DNA from: Adineta steineri
Taxonomy: Eukaryota > Rotifera > Eurotatoria > Adinetida > Adinetidae
Assembly (NCBI GenBank): GCA_905250115.1
Contig: CAJNOI010000012.1
Span: 65,240 to 129,239, forward strand
Direction of reading: 5' to 3'
DNA: 64,000 bases
Position numbers and translations under genes: made by a program. Shown piece by piece: positions 34,601 to 45,183 of this stretch. The number at the start of each line of letters is the position of its first letter. Positions within the stretch are counted from its first letter, which is position 1. The notes under the pieces were generated by a model that had not been told where the DNA came from, searched no databases, and saw only the letters and a program-made list of their open reading frames with translations.

Positions 34601-37402
34601 TTTTGATCATCTGACTGTGGCTCCATCAAGTAATTTTAATTCACACATTGATTTTGTTCAAAATCAAAGACATTTAATCAAAAGTGTGAACAGTTATATT
34701 AGTGCGGCAAACTGGAAAAATACGAAAGTATCTCATCAATTGCAAGATTGGATACAAGCATTGCAACCTGTACATCGATGTCGCAAAGAGATATTCGAAT
34801 CAATACTTGTTCATGGTCATGTTATGAGTCGTAAATATATGAAGAAATTAGAAATACCAACATGCGTAGCGAATGCTGTATTACAACATAATCGTGTACG
34901 TTCCATTATTCTTAAACATAACAGTGATGCAGTGAAAAAAAATGCATTCGAGCTTATCAAATCGTTAGTTATAGCTGAATTTGCAAAAACAGGAGCCGAT
35001 GGAATAGTTACATTGGACCCTGATCACGAAGACAAAGTAAAAATAGCAAAAACGAAACTTAAAATATCGTTAAATGACCATGATTTAAAAGTCATCTGTG
35101 ATTGGACATTAAAAATTGCACGAGTGTCGATCGCATTACATGGTGCACCAATGGGAATAGGATTTGATGTTGATGAGAGAATGGAAACAGACAAACACGT
35201 TTTCAGTATCTTAGGACCACATCTTGGTTATTATTATGGCGATATTGTTATTACGTTCAAACAAGATATCATGTTCCACCCTGATGCTAATTTTTCTGTT
35301 CAAGCTGCTACTAGTTTTAATACTGGAAGAACTTATTTAAAACGCCCATGGGTTACAAATCCAAGCACACTGGAGGGGTGTGTTAAAGATTTTCATCATT
35401 CAAAACTACATTGTTCTGTTCCTCGTTATGAATATGCAACTGCCATGGAGTTAGCTGCTATAACTGGTAGAGATATACAATCCATGGATGTTGATATCAA
35501 CGATGTTCTTCATCGATGGAATACTGTGGATTCACATGAAACATTCGAAGGTCATTTACCACAACTTATTCCATTAGATTATGTCGACTGTGTTTACATG
35601 CCAATAAATGTTTTTGAATCTCTTATTCCCGAAGCTCAACGTTCAGCAAAAGAATTATTTAAAGACTCACTTATTATATATGATCAACCAGTCGACATTG
35701 GTTTACTTAAACCAGGTGGTACAGTCCCATTGGATGTCACGCGTAAACCGTATCTAAACTATATAGCTGATCAACTTAATCAAAAGATTCAAGAGAGAAT
35801 GAATACGCCACGTATTTCACGAGGCATTGTTATAACAGTTCCAAGCTCTAACTTTGATGAACATATTGTTCTGCCTATGACAATTTCTCAATCATATGAT
35901 CTATACCGACTTGATAAAAACACAGCACCAGATAGATGTGAATACACTTATATCTATTGGCAGGCAATGCGTGGTGATATGATGTTAACAATAGCCAATG
36001 AAAAGATCCAACCTAGTAAAGACCAGCCTAACCTGCGATGTCTCATTTGCTACGTAGCTGAAAAGCCATCGACAAATACAGAACAGTATTATGAACAATA
36101 TTCATACTTGAATAATGGTCATCCGTTACATCATTCTACCAATGTTTATGCGAGTAAATTTAAAGTAAAATCAAATGTATTTTATCGTGGTTGCAATACT
36201 GATGATTTCTTTACATTTTGTTTACAATTAAATCATAAAACAAATGAAGTAATATTATCTCATGCTGGTCCTAATGGTATATATAATCATGAAAAAATCT
36301 CTCATCAATTTAACAAATCTGATTTGGATATATCAAGAATAGATTATGTTCATGTTAGCGGTGGAAATCAAGATGTTCCTATACGTAATTTAACGATTCA
36401 CCATGAGCCAATACTTGAGTTACATCCGACGTTTGACAAAGATTTTAAATTAGATACATCGCGATTGCTAGGAAATCGCTATACGTCGATGGAGCATAAT
36501 GTTTATGAATCTCACTATAGGAATGCATCCAAAGACAACCACAACGTTGCTTATAAACCACATAAGCCACGAGTAGCCTCTACACAGCCACTGCATTCTC
36601 GTCCACCACTATCTGCACCACCAGAAAAAATGAATATTTTCCGACGACTGAAACGCAAACTTTTTGGTACCTCAACAAACGATAAATCACCAGCGCTGCA
36701 TCGAGCTGTATCTAATCAAGATTTTACTAATATTGCAGACGTTGAGACACCAGCATATGATCGATCGAGGAATAAATCGTCAAAAGCTACAGCACCATCA
36801 GCCAACTACAATCCATCAAGAACTAGGACACCGTCGCCAAACTCCAAGCCACTGAGAGCTCGAACACCTCCGTTGATTTCATCGAAATTATCTCCTTGTC
36901 GCGATTCTATATATTGTCTGAATCAAGATGTCAAAGATCATATTGATGAATTTTCTCATCCGTGTCGTTTTAACGAATTATGCCGAAGACAGAGAGACGA
37001 ACCGCATCTTATTCATCAGCGCCATAATATTTCCAAATGTACACAAGATAGGGATTGTAATGAAAAAACAAATCCTATACATCGTGCACAATACCGACAC
37101 CAAGGCTTATCTGATTTTCTTATTCCATGTCGTTATCAAGATGATTGCTACATTAAATCTGAGGAGCATCGTCTAAAATATTTTCATGGCGAAGAAATAC
37201 CCTTAATTAAAAGTCAGTTTTTTTTAAAAGAATATATTCTTTCATATGTAGCATATTGTTGTTTATCTTTTTAGAAAACAAATCATTAGCGCCTTGTCTT
37301 GGTCGTACTGCACCAAAATCTCTGATTCCATGCAATTTTAGAAATGATTGTCGGAATAAGAATGTTCCTCAGCATACAGCAAGATATTCACATCTTACTT
37401 AG
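31650..37402 (+). CDS. Giant protein: bacterial-type PARG domain plus about 15 PBZ-like zinc fingers
   Basis: Exon 1 31650-37212, 62-nt intron (donor GTCAGT, weak), exon 2 37275-37402; 1,896 residues. The N-terminal 440 residues look like two or three RRM-like folds (LVYVPDLPVDVSEDELEAAI). Residues about 440-705 match microbial-type poly(ADP-ribose) glycohydrolase, with the GGG signature at 477-479 and catalytic QEE at 487-489. Residues 716-985 hold ten C-x5-C-x6/7-H-x5-H fingers (two have longer first spacers), the pattern of the poly(ADP-ribose)-binding PBZ finger. Residues 985-1640 are a conserved-looking domain I do not recognise. A basic/Ser-Pro linker follows, then five more fingers, the last in exon 2. 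Hydrolysis of PAR chains captured by the finger arrays is the natural inference. It is encoded almost without introns. Confidence 0.88.
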
Positions 37403-38389
37403 ATATATTTAGTTGCATCATGAACAAATAATAGATAACTTTTATGGATCAAAACATCGTTTTATTTTTCGTCTAATAAATAAATATTCAAGTGAAATAT
37501 TCTTCATTGCTTTTTATTATCTGTCTATCTATTCAGATAGTAATTATGTATGAGATTTTATAAAATAGTTTGCTTTTATCTCTACAATAACATGGCGGAT
37601 ATGGTTGTAATGTTCATTGATACTTCTTCACTCATCCATAGTCTCAAAGTGCTTATTCTTATTAGATTTTTCACAACCGAAACGATATTGTCAATGATCT
37701 GAATGAAAGATTGATATTACGTGTTAGGTTGTCATGGTTGATTTCGTCCTCTGATCAGTAGAACTCATCAGCGAGCTTACAGCATCTTTTAATTTCTTTC
37801 AAATTATTTAAGTTAGTATTAAGTCAAGCGCTAAATAAATGCCGTTGGTTCTCGAAAATATGAAATAGAACAGTGACTAGTTAATTGAATGATGAATATA
37901 ATACTTATACTCCTCTGCTCCAGACACACCATCAATAAGAAAATGTAAAGATATTTTCTTTATTTATTTGACTAAGAGGATGATCATATAAGAAACCACC
38001 TTAAGCATATGAATATGAATGAATGAGAAATTCATGAAATGGTTACATGCACATTCATACAGTGGACATTTTTCAGTCATATACAACGATATCGAAGCAC
38101 TGTTTCTTATATAAAAAAAAACCCAGAGAATAAAAACGTAATAATTCAGAGAAATTTTCAAATATAAAACGATGCATGTGTTGTATGACACTCAATAAAT
38201 AGTATCAACTTCATTCGTTTTATGCAATTCATTTGCAAACAGTAACAACGTCATAAAAATTTATTTTTCTATACAATGTGTAACTTGGAAAAAACCCAGA
38301 TTTACTTTTTTCTATTACCTTTTTCTTATCAATAGCATATCAAATTCATTTCTCTTTCACTTTGTCTACGCATTGTAACAAGAGAAAAA
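37403..38389. other. AT-rich intergenic region
   Basis: Nearly 1 kb with no supported gene or repeat. AATAAA motifs near 37477-37488 may end the PARG transcript. Confidence 0.5.
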
Positions 38390-38755
38390 ATGACAGATTG
38401 GACATTTTTTAAATCGAGCGGAAAATTATGTAAAACAGATACCAATGAATGCCGATCATCTTATAGCGGTAAACCAGGTGAAAGTGATCAAACTAAGAAG
38501 AACAAAGGTCCTATTCCAAATGGAGATTATACTCTCGATAAACCGAAAGGAAATTTAAGATTTCCTTTAGTGCCAGATAAATCAAATGAGATGTATGGAC
38601 GATTTGCCTTTCAAATTCATGGTGACAATAACAAACGTGATAAATCGGCTAGTGAAGGATGTATCGTTACTGATAAGAGAGATGATTTTAAATCAGGTGA
38701 TCGTCTTCATGTCAAAAGTGATGATGACAAAGATGGCAATTGTGTACTTAGTTAA
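38390..38755 (+). CDS. DUF2778 / Tlde1-like peptidoglycan-active enzyme
   Basis: Single exon, 121 residues, ATG chosen after an A-rich leader. Family landmarks are K-G-P-I-P-x-G-x-Y near 39-47, a R-F-P-L segment, N-x-M-Y-G-R at 66-71, and the catalytic pair His77 (IHGDN) and Cys91 (SASEGCIV). This is the L,D-transpeptidase-like DUF2778 fold known from Tlde1, a bacterial type VI effector that acts on peptidoglycan cross-links and tetrapeptides. Animals have no peptidoglycan, so a bacterial origin and a use against bacteria (defence or digestion) is inferred. No signal peptide or intron is visible. The full motif set argues that the gene is kept functional. The flanks are ordinary AT-rich rotifer sequence, which argues against plain contamination. 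Confidence 0.82.
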   Translation: MTDWTFFKSSGKLCKTDTNECRSSYSGKPGESDQTKKNKGPIPNGDYTLDKPKGNLRFPLVPDKSNEMYGRFAFQIHGDNNKRDKSASEGCIVTDKRDDFKSGDRLHVKSDDDKDGNCVLS

Positions 38756-39991
38756 TCTCGGTTCAATTATGATCATGAGTTCTTTGAAATAGATTTTTCT
38801 TTCTAATTTTTCTGTTTCAAAGACTTCAAGTATTATTTTTCTTTCTACTTAACTAAAATAAATTACTAACACAGTTTTTTCAAAATCTATTCCCATCTTG
38901 AAAGTGTGGATTAAGAGAAGGCTTACCCACATTCACATCCTAAATCTTCTAAAAAATATCTATCTGGGTAATCTTCATTCAAAATAACGATGCTACGACA
39001 ATCATTATACACTTTGACAATACTAATACATTGAACAATAAAAATCCATTAAATTGTCGAATAGTTTATTTTTCTGTTCTCATAAATCAAACTTTTTTTT
39101 CTTTAACAGTCAGAAAGGAGTGCTCTTTTTCTATAAACAAGCAGCCAGCGACTCATTTTTGCTTTTCTTCAAACAACAATGTGTTATTATGTGACGAGGT
39201 TATTTTGTAATAAGAGAACTGATTTTATTCTGTTCTCACTTTTTTTTCCATTTCATCTTGAAAAAAAGAAAAGAAAAAAAATATAAAGTTTGCATTATTC
39301 ATATCTGTTGCAATCTATTTAACCTTGTACAGATTAAACATCTCTCATCGGCAGGTATGATTTTCTGACGCATAAATTTTATAGTATAATGCTGCATTGT
39401 TTTGATTTCTTGACTTCATAGGATAGGGTTGTCCTTGAAATTTGAAGGAATATTATGAAAAAAAAATTTAACTTACTTCTTAACAATTTTCTGTCGTGTA
39501 TCCTTTCCTTTCTCTCACGTGGTTGATAGAGAATATATAAACATATCAGATTGTGCCGAATCGTTTTGTCTGAAAATTCTTATCTTTCTCTCATTTTTCA
39601 TGTCAATATTAACAGTGAGTGATGTTGTGCATCAAGCAACAAACAAATAATGAAGATATAGAAGTCTTTAGCTAATATTTTTATTTTTTCAGCAAAATTC
39701 TAGCAAATATAAGGTGCATGTTTACTTTGATGAGATTTCAAATTGATTGAAACGATGAGGGATGTGAGCGACCGAATATAGATTGTAATAATATATGTGT
39801 CTATAATTTAGTCTGTTTTTTTTTTTAAATCAAAGATCTATTCTTCTATTGCACATCTTCAACTGTATCAGTCATCAGAACGAAAGGAGACATAAACTTG
39901 CATACATAAATACATAAAAAGCAGTATAGCAGATAACTGCAACGATCAATAACTGTTACCATATTCGCATGTAGCTATAATATATATATAT
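38756..39991. other. AT-rich intergenic region
   Basis: About 1.2 kb upstream of the prolyl hydroxylase. It holds only a weak telomere-like repeat remnant (38898-38942: TGAAAGTGTGGATT...CCCACATTCACATCC). No gene seen. Confidence 0.5.
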
Positions 39992-41215
39992 ATGCATTTT
40001 ATACTTAAAGGTATCTTTTTCTGTTAAAGTCGCACTGTCTCATATATCTGTCTTTCACTATAGTGTTCTTTGGATTTATTGCCCTCGTTTGTTTCTTCAA
40101 TGCTTATTCATTACGAAATATTATTTTTCAAGTAACTGAATCCAACCTTCAAGTCATTATTGAATATCTGACCGATATTCAGTTGCACGTTCGGCAACAA
40201 ATAATCAATTTTTTTCAAGTGAACTTTTGCAAGGAGCAGCATAAAGTAGCAGATGTCAATAAGAATTATAATTTATCTAACTACGAACATCAATGTCCTG
40301 ACCATCGATACAATATTCGAATCATTGAACGAAGTCCATTGATTATCTATATTGAACAGTTTCTTACTCAAAATGAGATTCAGTATTTAATTGAATTGAC
40401 GTAAGTAAAAAGTCAATATTATTGCACATATAACTTATTGTATATATATAATAGAGAACCTTTCCTCAGACCTTCAATGGTCTTTGAAGAGAATGGAACA
40501 CATTCCATTAATGAATATCGTACATCAAGTTCGGCTGAAATCAAGCGTCATCAAACGCCAATTGTGAAATGCATTGAACAACGATTTGCTCAGTTTCAAG
40601 GTGATGTTGATATAGAATGTTTAGAGCAATTGCAAGTAGTGAAATACAAAGTCGATCAACAGGTATGATACAATTTCGTTAAAACTGATATATGAGAAGT
40701 GTAATTAAGTGAATTAGTTCATTTTTTCTGAGATAGATCGCTTTATATATTTTAAAGTTTGAACTATAACGTATTCTTTTTCATCAATATATATGAATCA
40801 ATATGTGAAATGAGTAGTTGTTTCTTTTCATTTACTATTTTAGTATAAACCTCATTATGACTGGTTCGTGGAACCGAAGCTTATGATCAATGGAGGCCAA
40901 CGAGTAACAACATTTTTTACATATCTTCAAGCCAATTGTTCCATGGGTGAAACAGAATTTCTTGCTATTCCATTCAATAAATCATTGCATGAGCAATTTT
41001 GTGATATCTTAGTTTGTGATGAAAAATCAACTGAGCTGGGTATTCGATTTCGCCCGTTGCCTGGAAATAGTATCTTCTGGTATAATATGAATGAATATGG
41101 TGAAGTAGATTATTTGACATTTCATGCCGGTCGTCCGCCCGGTAAAAATGGCCATAAGATTGGATTAAATACTTGGACACGGTTAAACAAAGTTTTCATA
41201 CGACCCAAGAAATAA
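39992..41215 (+). CDS. Prolyl 4-hydroxylase-like 2OG-Fe(II) dioxygenase
   Basis: Four exons: 39992-40010 (19 nt), 40064-40400, 40455-40662 and 40844-41215, giving 311 residues. The short first exon supplies the ATG and joins through a 53-nt intron to a hydrophobic stretch (FFGFIALVCFFNAY), a signal anchor. The P4Hc domain follows, with the iron ligands His-x-Asp in PHYDWF and a distal His in TFHAGRPP, then a NGHKIGLNTW segment in which Lys would bind 2-oxoglutarate. The domain order and the ELT..FLRPSMV segment match membrane-anchored animal and fungal prolyl 4-hydroxylases of the ER. The probable role is hydroxylation of proline in secreted proteins such as collagen-like chains. The substrate cannot be inferred. 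Confidence 0.88.
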
Positions 41216-42660
41216 TGAAGAAAAAATTAGAATATTTTGTTTTCTTTATAACCAGAGCAAAGAATAAAAATGATTCTCGAATTTTTTATCACTTTTTAAA
41301 TCGAAATCAACTCTTTCTTTAGATAACTAACGTAATATGTTATCTGAACAATAACAACTGATTATGAGAGTGAGAGTAGGTGTGAATGAAATGTTTTTCA
41401 AATTACATACTCAAGCAGAGTATCTATTTATCATGACAGGCGTGAGAAAATACATGTCTTAATAAAAAAAAGATAAATGGTGAAATTCTAACAAGTTATT
41501 AATTGCACTATGCAAAGCTTTTACAGAAATTAGAAATGAAAGAACTCAATAAATATTAGTCCTTAAACAAATGCAGCACAATTATTGAAGAGAGTGTTTT
41601 AGAAAAACAACTCATCAACTTAAATACACAAAAAGCATCTCTGGGTGCAAACTTATCTTTGAAAAACAACAATTTACCATTTAGGAGTAACAACAAATGA
41701 TATTATTTCATTTCAATCTTTCAAGTATTTANNNNNNNNNNNNNNNNNNNNNNNNNNNNNNNNNNNNNNNNNNNNNNNNNNNNNNNNNNNNNNNNNNNNN
41801 NNNNNNNNNNNNNNNNNNNNNNNNNNNNNNNATAGACGAATTCACCAACACAATCGAATTTGATCACAAACGAATATGAATATTTTTGTATTTAGATAAG
41901 AAACTTCCTACGACATTTAAAAATTTTATTTTGTTGGTATGAATCATCTCATGTATATAAATAATATTATAGATCACTCAGTCACTTGAAAATTGTTTAA
42001 ACGTACATATCAACTCATTTCAATTTATATTAAAAATTAGATAAACGAACAATGTCTATTCCGATAAATGTAAGAAAAACTGATATGAATTTTGTACTTT
42101 CATTCTAAAAAACAACAAGTTTTTATTTATGAAAGAATTTTTTTTATGAATTGTTTATTTAAGTATGTGATTTTGCGTATGTCACGATTTTTCAAACATG
42201 ATATATTAAAAATGAAAAATAGTTTGACTCATTGCTTATAAAATTACTTCCTTTTCTTACTCATTATCGAGCAATATTTTTGCCAATGAAAAATATACCT
42301 GATATAAAAAAAGCGGTAGTAGTCATCTATAAAAAAAAGAGAACATATTATGATGACAGTATCAAAGTAAGTTTTTAATATTTTATTTTCACTTCAGTTT
42401 ATAATAGCCCAATTAGATATAGCTACTGACAATGAGCCTTACAATTTGTTGGAAGTTTCATGTAAAACTACGCTTCACTCCTAATAGAATTAAAACAAAT
42501 ACAAAACGTTCCTTCTCTCTTCCTACTGATTAGATCTCACCAAGCCCATTCGTTTGAAAATACTTTCAAATAGTCCACTTCAGAGGTGAAACTGGTTATG
42601 CCGAACTACAAAAAAGGTTCTTTCTGCGTACTGTAAAGTATGATGTTTTAGAGTGTGCTA
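41216..42660. other. Intergenic region with assembly gap
   Basis: Includes 100 N at 41732-41831, and a weak telomere-like remnant at 41365-41390 (GAGAGTGAGAGTAGGTGTGAATG). No gene is supported; a frame spanning the gap is an artefact. Confidence 0.55.
41732..41831. other. Assembly gap (100 N)
   Basis: Exactly one hundred N, a conventional scaffold gap of unknown true length. Confidence 1.
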
Positions 42661-43304
42661 ATGTCATTACAAGGTATTACTATAAGAGCGATTCGTTTCT
42701 GCAATGGCAAGCAGTATACTGATATACGTCATCAAATCAGTCGTCTCCTATACGATTTTACATCAAAGAACAAAAGTGGAAGTTCGAACCAAACAATCCA
42801 TCTGGACTGCGAGTGGTAGAAAACAATCAGTTGGTTGATAACATTGATGATAGTGCGATTTGGATTGTCGCTATGAAAGATAATCAATCAGTAGTCGGTT
42901 GTTCTCGACTTGTTGATAAAGAATTGATTGGAGGACAGCATGAAGCACAACTGTATTTACCCAAGGATAGTCGTTCATGGAAAACGATCGATTCTATGCA
43001 TCCATGCGTAGAAGGAAGTCGCTTGGCTCTATCATTACCCTATCGTCGATCATTGATTGGTACAGTTATTGTGCAACAAACCCTAGCTTACGTTCACAAC
43101 GCACTGCCCGGCTATGGCGCGTTCACTTGTACTTCGGACCCAGCTATGCAAAAAGCTTATGAACGTTTGGGTATCGTCTGTGTTGGAGAACCATTTCGAT
43201 ATAGCAAAAATGATCCACTACCAGTCAGGATATATTGGTGCAGTCCACAAATTCTAACAACAGCGATGGATCGTGCACTACATAAAATAAATCAAGGAAA
43301 TTAA
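42661..43304 (+). CDS. GNAT-fold acyltransferase, LuxI-like, with N-terminal frameshift
   Basis: The frame from ATG 42661 reads MSLQGITIRAIRFCNGKQYT and on to I-R-H-Q-I-S-R-L. The continuation R-F-Y-I-K-E-Q-K-W lies in a second frame that runs to 43304. The switch falls near 42745-42755 and equals loss of one base. The combined chain (about 213 residues) has the layout of acyl-homoserine-lactone synthases: an early R-x-x-I-x-R-L-R-F, a W after an E-x-K, acidic D-D, V-V-G-C-S-R-L, E-G-S-R-L, and a final beta/alpha repeat typical of GNAT folds. Whether it makes a signal molecule is unknown. There is no intron, so bacterial origin is plausible. It is either a young pseudogene or a sequence error; a shorter product from 42813 would lack the substrate-binding start. 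Confidence 0.6.
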
Positions 43305-43619
43305 TATTAATATTATGTATTAAATCCGTAACCCAGAAATCAAAACTGCTCTCTGTTAGATATAGATTTTCTTCTTTCTCTCATCTCTATTAGGATTTTT
43401 TTAATATGTGAGCAAGTTGTGTACGGTTTCTGAATAAACAACTCATTTAATATGGATAACAGCCAGTAGATATTAGAAATTATGATGAATGATCTCTTTC
43501 AAAAACAATCGCATATGATTTATGTTTAGTGTTTATTGTGGTAGCAAATGATGAAAAAATTAATCTATAAAAAAGAATTTTTTTGTTCGATATGTACCAT
43601 TATGGAAAAATATTGTTTT
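43305..43619. other. Short convergent spacer
   Basis: 315 bases between the plus-strand GNAT gene and the minus-strand SDR; presumably both 3' ends. AATAAA at 43432-43437. No other feature. Confidence 0.5.
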
Positions 43620-44471
43620 TTAGCCCATTTTGACCTCTTCCTTGAGCAAATCCATGTCGACAATCATCTTGGCATTTTTCAATAATTCAGTAACATCCCA
43701 AGTGCAGTCTGAATAGCGTCCTCTTAAAAAATCAGCTTCATCTGTTGTGAGCCACACACAGTATCCAGCCGCGAGTTCAGGTTTATCTTCCAATACGAAC
43801 ATGTTATCAGGAAGACGTTTTGCTAGTTCAGTCTGCACACCACCTGGATGATAACTGAAAACTCTCGCATTGGGATATTCCACATGGATGAAATCCGTTA
43901 TGCGATTAATGGCCGTCTTTGTAGGCTGATAAGCAGAATAGCCAGGAGTCGTCACAATAGATCCAATTGACGATGTGTTTATGATCGTCCCAGCACCTTT
44001 ATAATTTTTCAAGAAATACGTAGTAGGTAGGTAAGTTCCTTTGACATTAATTTCCCATATAGACCACCATTCTTTCATGTCAGTCTCCCCTAAAGGGTTA
44101 TTGCGTTCAATATAGCCTGCATTATTTACCAGAATGTCTACTACACCCTTAATTCCATGGAAAAGAGCTTCCACTTGAGATTCGTTTGCGACATCTGTTT
44201 CAACGTTAATAACTTCTATATTGTTCGCTATTGTCTTGATTTCATTAGCGACTTGTTCTAACTGAGACACTGTTCGTGCTGTAAGAATCAATCGACTGGC
44301 TCCAGCATGTGCAAAAGCTATTGCAATTGCTCGACCAATACCACGACCTGCTCCTGTAATGAGAACAGTTTTTCCATGAGCTTTATTGACTAACGTTGTT
44401 CGAGGATCAATAGTTTCGTAGACATCATGACGAACAGTTTCGATAAACGAAGGTTTTATGGGGGCTGGCAT
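43620..44471 (-). CDS. Short-chain dehydrogenase/reductase (classical SDR)
   Basis: Single exon, 283 residues. The Rossmann fold begins with the nucleotide motif TGAGRGIG near residues 39-46, then NNAG, the catalytic Ser in NTSSIGS and the Y-x-x-x-K pair (SAYQPTK). An Arg after the glycine motif (TARTVSQ) favours NADP(H). The end of the fold, SYHPGGVQTELAKRLPDN, resembles fungal SDRs of secondary metabolism and detoxification. The substrate is unknown. There is no transit signal, so it is cytosolic. It has no introns. Confidence 0.9.
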   Translation of the reverse strand: MPAPIKPSFIETVRHDVYETIDPRTTLVNKAHGKTVLITGAGRGIGRAIAIAFAHAGASRLILTARTVSQLEQVANEIKTIANNIEVINVETDVANESQVEALFHGIKGVVDILVNNAGYIERNNPLGETDMKEWWSIWEINVKGTYLPTTYFLKNYKGAGTIINTSSIGSIVTTPGYSAYQPTKTAINRITDFIHVEYPNARVFSYHPGGVQTELAKRLPDNMFVLEDKPELAAGYCVWLTTDEADFLRGRYSDCTWDVTELLKNAKMIVDMDLLKEEVKMG

Positions 44472-45183
44472 AATTAAATGTAATGGTGTAACACGAAAAA
44501 TGCACTGATTAAGTTTTAAGAATCTAAAAAAGTACTGAAATTATTTACAATGTAATAAAAAATATTTTGTAGAAACGATAACTTAATATGTAAAAACAAA
44601 CCATATAAATACACTTTTAATAGTTTATCGTCTACCTTTGTATTATGTTTTACATGTGTTCGTTGCTTGTATGATCATAATTTTTGTGTGCATTCAACCG
44701 AAGCGCTATATCGATTCTTTAGACATAGTCTCGTGTATAAACATTTTTTTATTCAGTATTTTAGTTAATAACGGTTCTATTTTCTACAACAATAATATAA
44801 ATAATAATAATATCTATCTAATGATGACAAATGAATAAAAAAAATGATTTTATCGCCATCTATCAATAATCAGTTGTAAGCTATAGAAAACGGATTAATT
44901 TTCATATTGATTGATTCATATAAATTTAGTTTGTAAAAAATGTCACTTATATTTTATTCTAATTAAAAAATGAGTCAAAATAAGCGTGAATGTGTGACAT
45001 TTCTACATGTACATCTCTAAATGATGCGAGTCATGAGTAAACCACCAAGTCACTGTTTATACAACGGTGTGCAAATATTCGTTTTTTTTCTAACGTGTTG
45101 TTTACTCTAAAAATAGAAATAACATTATTTCATTTTTCTTTTTGATTAAATAGTATTACTTTCGTTATAAAGTGAATAGAATA
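44472..45183. other. Divergent promoter region
   Basis: 712 AT-rich bases between the SDR (minus) and the nuclear receptor (plus). No repeat or extra gene seen. Confidence 0.45.

Noticed and set aside
31650..37402. CCCH-type RNA-binding zinc fingers
   Set aside because: The repeats end in two His (C-x5-C-x6/7-H-x5-H), not C-x8-C-x5-C-x3-H, and match the PBZ pattern instead.
41697..41879. Frame spanning the 100-N gap
   Set aside because: It exists only because N codons are read as open.
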